Assembly: GCA_028641055.1 (NCBI GenBank) | Contig: CM054058.1 | Span: 502,217,919-502,281,918 of the forward strand | Source of the DNA: Alopecurus myosuroides | Taxonomy: Eukaryota > Streptophyta > Magnoliopsida > Poales > Poaceae | DNA: 64,000 nucleotides | Direction of reading: 5' to 3' | Part shown: piece by piece, positions 27,901 through 39,900 of the stretch | Layout of the letters: each line of letters opens with the position of its first letter | Numbering within the stretch: the first letter of the stretch is position 1 | Notes under the pieces: model-generated | Databases searched by the model: none | The model's input: the letters and a program-made list of their open reading frames with translations, nothing else | Told to the model about the DNA's origin: nothing | Made by a program: the position numbers and the translations under genes

Positions 27901-30900
27901 CGGTATGAATTCTACCTCAAGCAGCAGTTTTTTCCCAACAAGCCACCATACAAAACATGTTTTTAACAAAAACACTTACGTGATACAGAAAAAGCAAACA
28001 TGAGAGTACTCACATAACACTACTAAAACTAACAGAATCTAAATAAGAGATGCATGAAAACAAAGGCTAACGCAGCAAGAGTACTACCAAAAAGTGAAAC
28101 TCACAGAACGATAAGAATGAAAACTAGAGTGTTCTAAGCAATGAAAACGGAGTGTGTCTCTCTCCCACACAAGTATGATAAGATCCCAACCATAAACTAC
28201 ATCAAACAAAACCAAACAAACTGAAAACAAAAATAAAAGACGCTCCAAGTAAAGCACATAAAATGTGACTGAATAAAAATTTAGTTTCACTAGAAGTGGA
28301 CCTGATAATTTAAGTCTAACCCACTTCCTACGAAAAATAATCTTGTAGAAAAAACAATTCATGAAAACACAAAGCAACAAGGCATAGAATCAAAACGGGT
28401 GCAAACTTCAAAATTTTCAACATAAAGAGGGGAAACTTAATATTGTTGAGATGCATAAAACCATGTTTCCCCTCTTTCATAATAACTTTCAGCAGCATCC
28501 TGAATAAAATTAACAATGTAACCTTTCACATATAACATTATTATCATGAGCCACATGCATAAACGAATTAGTACTCTCCACATAAGCATAGTCATTCTCA
28601 TTAATAGTAGTGGGAGCAAATTCAAGAAAATAGCTATCATATTATCTCAATCACCATAATATTAAATATAGGAGGCCATATTGCAATCATAATTAATTTC
28701 TCCTCAATAGTAGGTGGACTGAAAAATATCATATTTATCATTGTAATCATCATATATTGGAGTAAGCACTTTCCCAACTAAGTAACCCCCATGCTATCAC
28801 CATGGGACCTAGATGGCTTCCACGCAAACACCACAATTTCATAGGGTTATCCAACACAAAATATAAATATAATGCTAAAACCACAAGAAGGTGCACACAC
28901 TGACACCTTTACACCGTGATCAAATTGTTTACAGAGATGTCATAACAAATAATGAACACTAGTCATGTGTAGGGCATCAGGGGGCCCACACAATAGGGTG
29001 GCGCGACCCCCCTTGGCCGCTCCGGGGGTGGTGTGGGGCCCCTGTACCTCCACCGCCCTCTGCCCTTTCGCCTATTAAATCCCTCGGATGGGAAACCCCT
29101 AAAAACCTGATCAAAATCCCGAAAAAGTTCCGCAGCCGTTGTCGTCATCAACCCTAGATCAGGGGGATTCTGGAGCGTTTTCCGGCACCCTGCCGGAGAG
29201 GAAATCATCACAGAAGACTTCTACATCACCATGCCTGCCTCCGGAGTGATGCGTGAGTAATTCATCCATGGACTAAGGGTCCCATAGCGTAGCTAGATGG
29301 TTGTCTTCTCCTCATATGCCTCCATGTTTAGATCTCCTGAGCTGGCTATCATGACCGAGATTGATCTTAGGTAATTCTATATGCTATGTTTGCTGGGATC
29401 CGATGAATATTGACCTTATGCCAAGTTGATTATAGTCTTTATTGCAGATGTTATTTTTTATCTTGCATGCTTTGTGTTGCTAGTGGTTGCTCTGGCCAAG
29501 TAGTTGCTTGTGAATCCAAGAGGGAGTATTTATGCTTGATAGTGGGTTCATGCCTCCTCATTGCCTTGCTTGAGTGACAGAAACATGAAGGGGGAGGATG
29601 TGATATTTCCATTAGGGAGAAAACAGCGGTGAGAGTGCATGCGTGCATATTCATTGCTTACATTACACACTTTGTTTAATGCAATTATCTGTTGCTTGCA
29701 ACTTAATACCTAAGGGGGTTCGGATGATGACCTGAGGGTGGACTATTAGTCATAGATGAAGATGAATTTCGGTCTATGTATCTTGTTGTAATGCCTGCAC
29801 TAAATATCATTGTAATCATCATGTTATAATGTGCACTACGGTGCAACCTTTATTTGTCAATTTCCCAGCTGTAATTTGTTCACCCAGCAGGGTATTTTTA
29901 TGGAGAGACACCACTAGTGAACCTATGAACCCCGACCCATTTTCCACACTGTTAAGCAAACCAGAACAATTCCCTGCTCTCTTTACTTACTGCAAGCATA
30001 CACTATTTTTCCACACTATACGTCTAATCTTTGTTTTCAGCAAGACCGGTGAGATTGACAACCTCACTGTACCGTTGGGGCAAAAAAATTTGGTTGTGTT
30101 GTGTGCAGGTTCCACGTTGTTGCTCACACCGGTGAAGCGCCAGCACCACCGTCAGTGGCATCAACCTTCCTAACGTCCTGTTTCTCCTACTGGATTGATA
30201 ACCCTGGTTCTTAACTAAGGGAAAAACTCTACCGATGTGCTCATCACACCCTCCTCTTGGGGTCTTCAAACGAGTGCACGATCTGCACCATCAAGGAATT
30301 TTTCTGGCGCCGTTGCCGGGGAGGAAGAAGTCTTCTGGAAAGGAGAGTCTCTCACTCTCAACCTCTTTATTTTGTTTATTGTCTTGTTTTTCTTCTCTAT
30401 ATTAAAAACACATAAAAATTAGTCTACTTTATAGCATAGAAAGCAACTCAAGTATTTTCAAGTGAAGTTAGTTGTTATTTTTTCTTTATCATGCTTGCTA
30501 TCAATGTTTGATGTCTTTGAAACTAGATCTTTTATGCAAGTTGATTCCACGGATGAACAACAAAAACATTATAAGGAACACCGCTTGTCACAAAAAGGGA
30601 TACACTTATGGGAGCAAGTTAATAAATTGCATGACTATGCTAAAAACTCGTGCTCTACTTATAATGTTGCTTATTGCTTTGATAAATCTTGTTTTTGTAG
30701 GAGGTATAAACACCTCCCTTTTCAATGTGAGTATAATGATAATGTTACCATATCTTCTTATGTTAAGGGAAATTATGAATTATATGATGTGGAACAAACT
30801 GAAAAATTTATTGCTTGGAAGGGTGCATTCCAAATTTCTTATTTACTTGAAAGTATTGATGATGCACCTTATAAACATGAGATTTATGCTATACTTGAAT

Positions 30901-33900
30901 AAAGCTTTGATAATACAAGGATTGTAATTACTACATAATGGAATATCTTAATAAATTCTCTCAACCTAAGGAAGAGACTAATGCCTTGCAGGAGCCTATG
31001 GAAGAAGAAATTGCTGAATCTGGAAGCTCTTTGGATGAAAAAGAGGAGGAGATTGATGATCAAGAGGAGGAAGAATGTCTACCTCCCAATGATAGTAACT
31101 CTTTAACTCATAATTGTGATGATCCTGTTGATTCTTTTGAAATATATCTTTTTGATGAAGTTGATACTTTCCATACTTGTGACCTTGATACTACTATGAA
31201 TGAAACTTGTGAGAATAATATTGCTACTGTTATTATGATAATCCATGCTACTTTGATAAATCCTATGATAATCCTCTATTTATTCCAACTATTGATATGC
31301 ATGATAATGAGGAAGTTTGTTTAGAATTTTTTATGATAATGCTCTTGATGATGGTCCTATGTTACTTGATGTTATAAATCATAATGCTACTGAAAATAGG
31401 ATTGCTATAATATGTCCTATAACTTTTATGAGTGATCAATCATCTTGTTTTTCTATTGCTAAAAGTGGAAAAAAGAGGAGCTGATTTTAAATTTTGATCC
31501 CACTATTTTTGAGCTTGATATGAATTGTGTGCTTTCATACCTTCACAAACATGCTTTATGTGATAATTATGTTGTTGAGTTTGTTCATGATGCTACTGGA
31601 AATTATTATGAGATAGGAAAATATGGTTGTAGGAATTTTCATGTTACTAAAACACCTCTCTTTTTGTTAAAGAAAGTTTGAAGTTGCTCTTGTTCTACCT
31701 TCCCATGATTTCTAGTTTGAGCTTCTTTAATTTATTTATTTACAAGATTCCTATGCATAGGAAGTGGGTGAGACTTCGATTTTTTAATACTTGTTTCTTG
31801 ATGCTCTCTTTTGCTTCAATTCATACTTCTTATGTGAGCATCTACTTGATTCCAGCTTTCTACGCCTATCTGAAAGGCGTTAAAGAAAAGCGCTACCGGG
31901 AGACAACCCGTTTTATTTCTCTGTTTTCATTCTGTTTTCCTTTGTGTTTTTGGTGTGCTTTGTACCTAGGTGTTTTCTATTTCCTTAGAAACCCCGCTAT
32001 ATATTTTATTTTGTGTTTTTGTTGAGCCAAGTAAAGCCTCTAGTGGAAAGTTGACACTATATTTCGGATTTCTGCGCATAAAACAGATTTATGCTGTCCA
32101 CTATTAATTACGTATAAAATCACAGAAAATTCCAAATGACCTGAGCTTTTTTGTGCGTAATCCTGGCTATATACGCAAGTTTTCTTAGTTGACCACTTTT
32201 TGATTTGAGAAACAGAAGATTTTCTAAAAACATCGATCTCTGCCTGATGTTCTGTTTTGACAGATTTCTGCCAATTATTGCATTTGCATCTTAATCTCTT
32301 TCTTTTGGTGTTATTTTGATCAAAATAGTTTTGAAAGAAGTTGTGAAAGTAGCTAATGTATTTTTGAGTGCTTGTATTGTGTTGAAAATTAACCATGTGA
32401 GTTTATTATTTCGATTGCACTAACGTTGCTAATGAAGATTGTGAGAATTTTGGTGTGAAGGAAGTTTTCAAGGGTCAAGAGAAGAGGATGATATGATGTG
32501 ATCTAGAAGAGTGAAAAGCCTAAGCTTGGGGATACCCCGGTGGTACATCCCAGCAAATTCCAAGAAGAATCAAGCGTCTGAGCTTGGGGATGCCCAAGGC
32601 ATCCCCTTCTTCATCAATAAATTATCAGGTCACTTCTAGTGAAACTATATTTTTATTCGGTCACACCTTATGTGCTTTACTTGGAGATTCTTTTATTTTT
32701 GTTTTTAAGTTTTTTTTATTTTCATAATAAGCTTGGTGTACCACCAGCATTCTTTTATTGGAGAGTGACACACTCCGCTTTTTCATGAGAATACGTTGTA
32801 TTCTTAGTCTCTGTTTGGCTGATGCATTTATTTAGCTCCTGTTTTGCATGCATCTCTTATCAGAGCTGTTAGTTTTAGTAGTATTATGTTAGTAATCTCA
32901 TGTTTGTTTTCTGTATCATAAAGAGTATTTTTGTTAAAACATATCTTGTATGACGCTTGTTGGGAAAAGAAAACTGTTGCTTGATGTAGAAATTATAACA
33001 GTACTAGTAGAAGCTTGTATAGACTGTGGCTACAACTTTTTCATGCCATGCTACATGTTATTTTAGCTTTCAATCCTTGTGGTTATTGAGTATCATGAAT
33101 AGCCTTAAATAGATGAGAGCGTTTAATATGTCTTGAAAGATTCAAGAGTTGTTTTTGTCATAGTAAAGCATCAATATATGGTATTCTCTTTCGAATGTTT
33201 TATTTGGTTGACTTGGAGGATGCTCACACCATGTTTATGACTACAAACCAGTCACGAATAGCCTCCATGACCACTTAGTTTTTGAACTTGTGATACCTCT
33301 TATGCTTTAATTAATGATGCTTAAGTCGCTATGCATGATTATGGCTCTTATGCTCTCTTGATTTGTCGCTCCCAGTATTTTTCTACCCTCCACCTGTAGT
33401 GAGTATGGAATTCTACTCGTGCATCCAACCTCCTTAAACCAAAGTTTTACCATTGTGTACACCATACCTACCTACATGTGGTATTTAACTGCCACTCTAA
33501 GTAAATTGCTCATGTGTTACCTTTAAAACCTTCAAAATTATTAATGTTTTGTGTTCTTGTTTTTGCTCATGAGGATGTCCATAGAGAATCTTTATCTCAC
33601 TTGTTGATTGTATTTCACACCCTGGACTAGTGGCCTCATCCTCTTATGCAAATGATAGAAGAGCTGGCAGCGGGGTCCCCAGCCCCAAATTAATACAAAC
33701 AAATTATATTCACTATTTTCGCCCCTGATTTATCAGTCAAAGCATAATTGTGTAAACAAAAAAGAAAGAGTGGTGACCTTCTACACCAGTTGCGTCCTTC
33801 ACCATGGGAGCCGATCTTGTGTATCCAGTTGGCTTGTGACATAATGTATTGTCTGTTTACCATTCGTTGACATTAGCATACACCTCTCCTAAAAAGTAGA

Positions 33901-36900
33901 CATTCCTCCACAATGTCAAACTTTTAATACCTCTGTTTAATAAAACAAAAGCTCTAGCACATGAGTGATCTCTGCTTCCCTCTGCGAAGGACCTTTCTTT
34001 TACTTTTATGTCGAGTCTCCATCTTCTAACTTTATGCACAGTTGAGAGAGCATTTTTGCCATTCTGAGTTCTATGTGCATTTGTCCCATAAACATCAATA
34101 ATTACTTGTTCTTAAACTATTTTTTATAGTCTTCCTCTTGAACTTTGAAAGTGTCCTGGCATTTATGTTTTGTCCCACTCTTAAGGACTAGCGAAATACC
34201 ACTTTGTCTTGCTTTCTCTCTACTTGAAACAAACATTTATCTTTCTTTGCATTATTATCCATGATCCTTTATTTAAGATACTCTTTGTGATGCAAAGTGA
34301 TTGTTATACTTTATTATTAAAGTTCTATTTATCATGTTTCTGTTGAAGTTTTATGATCTCAGCATGCATAAGCTTTGACATTTTAATGATCAAGATTATG
34401 ATAGTAGCATGTCACCTCAGAAATTATTGTATCGTTTACCTACTCGAGGACGAGTAGGAACTAAGCTTGGGGATGCTTGATACGTCAGAAACGTATCCCT
34501 GATTTCTGATGCTCCATGATCATATTATGCCAATTGCTACATGTTTTCTCCCTTATTTATAGCATTTTCATACGTTTTTCGGGACTAACCTATTAACAAG
34601 ATGCCAAGTGCCAGTTCCTGTTTTATGTTGTTTTTTGTTTCAGAAAAGTTGTTCTGGAAACATTCTCGAAATTGGACCCCACAGATCTCGAAGTGCCTAT
34701 TTTCCCCGGAAGCATCCAGAACACCGAAGAGGAGTCGAAGACGGGCAACAGGGGGCACACCATAGGGTGGCGCCCCCCCAGCCGCACCAGCTATGGGTGT
34801 GGGCCCCCCGGCCTCCACCGCCTCTGCCCTTTCGCCTCCCCGGATGGAAAACCCTAGGCACGTGTTTGAAAATCCCGAAAAAGTTCCCCAGCCGCCGTCG
34901 TCGTCAACCCTAGATTAGGAGGGCTCGAGAGCTTTTTTCCGGCACCCTGCCGGAGTTGAAATCATCACCGGAGGCTTCTATATCACCATGCCTGCCTCCG
35001 GAGTGATGCGTGAGTAGTTCATCCCTGGACTACGGGTCCATAGCAGTAGCTAGATGGTTGTCTCCTCCTCATATGCCTCCATGTTTAGATCTCGTGAGTT
35101 GCATATCATGATCGAGATTGATCTTATGTAATTCTATATGCTGTGTTTGCTGAGATCCGATGAATATTGACCTTATGCCAAGTTGATTATAGTCTTTATT
35201 GCATATGTTATTTGTGATCTTGCATGATTTCCGTTGCTACTCGTTGCTCTGGCCAAGTAGTTGCTAGTGACTCCAAGAGGGAGTATTTATGCTTGATAGT
35301 GGGTTCATGCCTCCTCATTGCCTTGCTCGAGTGACAGAAACGTGAAGGGGGAGGATGTGTTGTTTCCATTAGGGAGAAAACATCAGTGAGAGTGCCCGCA
35401 TGTATAATCATTGCTTACATTACACACACTGCTTAATGCGATTATCTATTGCTTGCAACTTAATACCTAAGGGGGTTCGGATGATAACCTGAGGGTGGAT
35501 TATTAGTCATAGATGCAAATGGATTTTGGTCTATATATTTTGTTGTAATGCCCGCACTAAATATCATAGTAGTCATCATGTTATAATATGCACTATGGTG
35601 CAACCTTTATTTGTCAATTGCCCAGCTGTAATTTTTTCACCCAGCACGTTATTTTTATGGAGAGACACCACTAGTGAACCTATGAACCCCGATCCATTTT
35701 CCACACTGTTAAACAAACCACACCAATTTCCTGCTCTCTTTACTTACTGCAAGCATACACTGTTTTTCCACACTATATGTCTAATCTTTGTTTTCAGCAA
35801 GACCGGTGAGATTGACAACCTCACTGTACCGATGGGGCAAAGTATTTTGGTTGTGTTGTGTGCAGGTTCCACGTTGTTGCTGACACCGGTGAAGCGCCAA
35901 CACCACCGTCAGTGGCATCAACCTTCCAAAGGTCCTTTTTCTCCTACTGGATTGATAACCTTGGTTCTTAACTAAGGTGAAAACTCCTACCGCTGTGCTC
36001 ATCACACCCTCCTCTTGGGGTCTCCGAACGAGTGCACGATCTGCACCATCACTTAGCTTTCCAAATCATGCTCATAAACTGATTTTGGTGAAAACTTCGC
36101 GTTTTTGCACAACCCCCACACCACTTTATCCGCGGTCTCCAAGAGGTGAATGTTGTCAAAACTATTATTTATCTCATTCCATTGAGTCAAGAGATGAGAA
36201 TGCAACCGACAACGAAAACTGAGGGTTCTATTGTTGTAAAAAAAAAATCAATTATACAATCTCGCATTTGGCAAATGGATAATAACTTGGGGAACTCAAC
36301 AAGGAGAGGATAATCCTTCTTCCAAGGATCTTTCCAAAACCTCACTAGACCACCCTTGTTTAAAATCAATTTTCTCCCTTCCATGTAGGTGTCTTTGACT
36401 TTCAATAGAGATTTCCAACATGGGGATCATTAAATCGACAAAGCCACCAGGGCAACTGTTTTATTCCTTACATATCTGGCTTTTACAATTTTTTTGCCAA
36501 ATGTCATCTTGTGTATCCAATTTATACCACCACTTCACAAGGAGACTGCTATTTTGTCCTCTTAAGTCTTTTATTCCCAAACCTCCTTTTTTCTTTGATC
36601 TACATATTCTATGCCATTTCACCACGTGGTAACTTTTGTTTTCTTTATTCTTCTGCCAAAAGAATCCTCTCATGTGCTTTTCCATTTTTTCGATAAATTT
36701 TTTGTTTAGGAGGAACATTGACATAGGATAGTAAAGAGTAGATGATAAGCTAGCATCAATAAAGATGTTTTTTTCTCTCGAAGAGGTTGACTTCCCAACC
36801 CAGTCATCAAGCTTTTTGATCATACGAGCATCTAGAAAATCCCAATCAGACATTTTTAGGGAGGTGGATGAATCAGGAATACCTGGATAACTCATAGGTA

Positions 36901-39900
36901 GGGATCCAACTTGGCATCTGAACATGTCAGCATAGAACTCATTGATGTTGTTATCTCCCCCCACACAAACACCTCACTTTTCATGAAATTTATCTTTAAA
37001 CCCGACATCATTTTAAACATATAAAGAAGAAGTTTCAAATTTACTGCTCTATCGTCTGCATATTTAGCACAACAACTACTCTAGGAATCAAATCTGAAGC
37101 CAAACCTACAAGGAGGTAATTCTCTTGGGCCCTAAGCACCATTTTTTGTCAAGGATTTAGCCACAAGGTTGAGATAAAGTAGGAGACAACGGTCCCGTTG
37201 ATGCACCCCTATTGAGCTATGAAAGTAAGGTCCCATCTCGCCGTTCAATTTTACACTAACCGTACCTTCAAAAGAGCATGTCTAATCCAAGAGCACCATT
37301 TTTCATTAAAACCTCTAATTTTATGACACTCAATGAGGCAGTCCCAATTGATCTTATCGTAGGCCTTCTCGAAATCCAATTTAAGGACTATACCGCACTG
37401 TTTTTCACATGAGAGTAGCTAAGAAGTTCATGAAGAGATATGATGCCATCCATGATGTTCTTCTTTTTGATAAAGACATTTTGTTGTATACTAAAAAGCT
37501 TATCGGCATAAGGCTCAAAACGAATGGTTAAAACCTTGGTAATCAATTTGTAAATGCATCTAAGCAGATAGATAGGTCTATATTGAGTAATTTTGTCTGC
37601 CCCAGAGATTTTAGGAAGAAGAATTATCACCCCATAATTCAAGTGTTTGAGGTCTAGGGTACCCTCGTGGAAACAAGTTCTTTTTCATAGGCGTTACCGA
37701 ATGCATATAGATCTTTAATGTGCATTGTTAAAACTTGCGAGCGCAACCACCGAATAGAAATCTGTTTCTTTTTTGGAAGAATCTTTTAAGTAAGGATTTT
37801 ACAGGATTTGTTTTAATGGTATAAATTTGTGTGCAATCTGTTTGAGTTGATCTGACACGGTGGTGCTTTTCTCCTTGCCTCCTCCCGAACATCAAAACGA
37901 CTAAGAAAGTGCGGCCAGAATTCGACCGCGCAAAGCCTTCTTCGACGGGTGACCGCTGAGTTAAAGGAGTAGTACTGTGCACTACTAGAAGTATTTCGTT
38001 TCTATTTCAAAAAAAAAAAGTATTTCGTTTCTGTTAAAAAAAAAATCAATCAAAGGTGAAATTGTTTCTGCCTCTCGCATTCCCCGCTTCGACGCCTCCA
38101 CTTGCCGCGCCCGCCGTCTTCCTCGCATGTCTCCTCCCCTCTCTCCTCTCCCTCTCGCTCTCTCCCCCACCAATCAATCGGCGCTCCGGAGTCGTCGACC
38201 TCGACCTCGTGTTCGAACAAGGCAGCGGCGGCGGTGGCGGAGGTGATCGAGGCGAGGGAACAGGATGCCGGACACGACGGACGACATCGCGGAGGGGATA
38301 TCGTTCCAGGCGTTCGAGGACGACTGCCGCCTCCTCGGCAGCCTCCTCCATGACGTGCTCCTCCGCGAGCTCGGCCCGCAATTCATCCAGCTCTTCGAGC
38401 GCATCCGCATCCTCGCCCAGGTACCCACCCGCTATCGCACCCGCACTGATCGATCAAATGCCGCAGCGCGCGTGAACGATGCTGCGTGTATCGAAACTGA
38501 AATGTTGGATGGCCAATCGTCAACTAGACCGCCGTCACCATGCGCGGCGCCGGGATGGAGGACACGGCGGTGGTCGTGGATCGGCAGCTGGAGGCGGAGC
38601 TGTCCGCCATGTCGCTCGAGGACTCGCTCTCCATTGCGCGCGCCTTCTCACACTACCTCAACCTCACGGGAATCGCCGAGAGATACCACAGGTACGTCTT
38701 CAGCTGCACCAACGGCACTGCCACACATATATGCCTCCTGTAATTAAATCTGATAGCTGTAACTAATTTGGCGCCTGAAAACAAGCACATTGCTNNNNNN
38801 NNNNNNNCAAGCTGGTGGCTATAAGAGGGTTTTCAACCAGACAGCGCCCTGGATTATGACCGCCTGCCTCACCTAGAGTCTGTAGTATCAAGTTTTTTTT
38901 ATGGTCAATATCAAGTTATATAAAACCTCAGCAGTACGTTAATAAAAAAGGTTGGACTTTTGGCAATTTTGTATTGTTTGTGTAGCAAGCATTAAACTAA
39001 TCCTTCCCGGTCCAAATCTTCTTTTGACTTGAATTTGGGGTTCCTTTCTTGCTCTTTAAAGAGAAAACAACGCAGTTCCTCAAAGGTAGCTGATGCCTAG
39101 ATAGATAGATGCCAACTTAATTTTTATTTTGTTCATATCCATTAGTTGGTTGCTTGTATTTTCCAGGGGATTCAAATTCCAACAGAAAAAATTGATGACA
39201 GTCCAGTGCAGTCGCCTGGACGATCTCGTCCAGGATCATCACATATGGGTCGAACTCCAAGTGCTGGTCAACTAAGGAAAATGTTGTTCACAGAATCTAA
39301 GATAGGTCGGTCAAGCTTCCGAAAGCTTCTAGAGCCAAGCCTATCAGATAGACCAGGAATCACTCCGTACAGGATTGTCCTTGGTAATGTGAAAGAAAAG
39401 GTTAGCTGCAAACTTCGTTTATTAAACAAGTATACTGAGGTCAAGTTTTTTTGTGGCTCAAACATGGTTGTATACTGCTATTTTGTCAGCATTAATTCAC
39501 CTAATGCTAAGGAAAATACTAAGCAATTTGAATCTCAATCAGAACCAGTAGTGCTAGGTATAATCGAGACTAATACTACAACTCTTACATGATTAAACAT
39601 TTCTTTTTTGGTTGCCTTTATTTTACATTTTCAGATGATGAAGACACGAAGACGACTTGAGCTTCTTCTCGAGGATCTACCGTGTGATTATGATCCTGCA
39701 GAATATTATGAAACACCAGATCAACTTTTAGAGCCTTTGATCGTCTGCTATGAATCACTGGTTAGTCTTCTCATTAATAACTGTTGTAAGCAGAACTTTG
39801 GGTTAGTCATTGTACATTTTTTCTTCATAACCTTGAATGTGAAATGTGAAATAAGCCTCAATATTGTACTTAATCCAGTTCGTAGAATAAACGTGGAAAT

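Larger units (their letters stand above)
28978..36051 (+). mobile_element. Gypsy-type non-autonomous LTR retrotransposon C
   Basis: Truncated 5' LTR 28978-30293, primer-binding site 30305-30322, internal region 30294-34477, 3' LTR 34478-36051. The two LTRs differ at many positions, so the insertion is not recent. The internal region has two short open frames (30462-30902 and 30938-31324) but no reverse transcriptase, integrase or protease. It must have depended on enzymes from another element. From 31816 onward it is the duplicate of 1-4236. Confidence 0.85.
31816..38794 (+). repeat. Second copy of 1-6980 (near-identical 7-kb duplication)
   Basis: Every feature of 1-6980 recurs here with an offset of 31815: gypsy internal region, 3' LTR, LINE remnant, PPC4 flank, exons 1 and 2. 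The only difference I noticed is one missing base in a TAATTTAAA stretch after exon 2 (6927-6934 region versus 38741-38747 region). The copy stops exactly at an N gap, and its left limit is hidden because copy 1 begins at the window edge. Confidence 0.95.
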
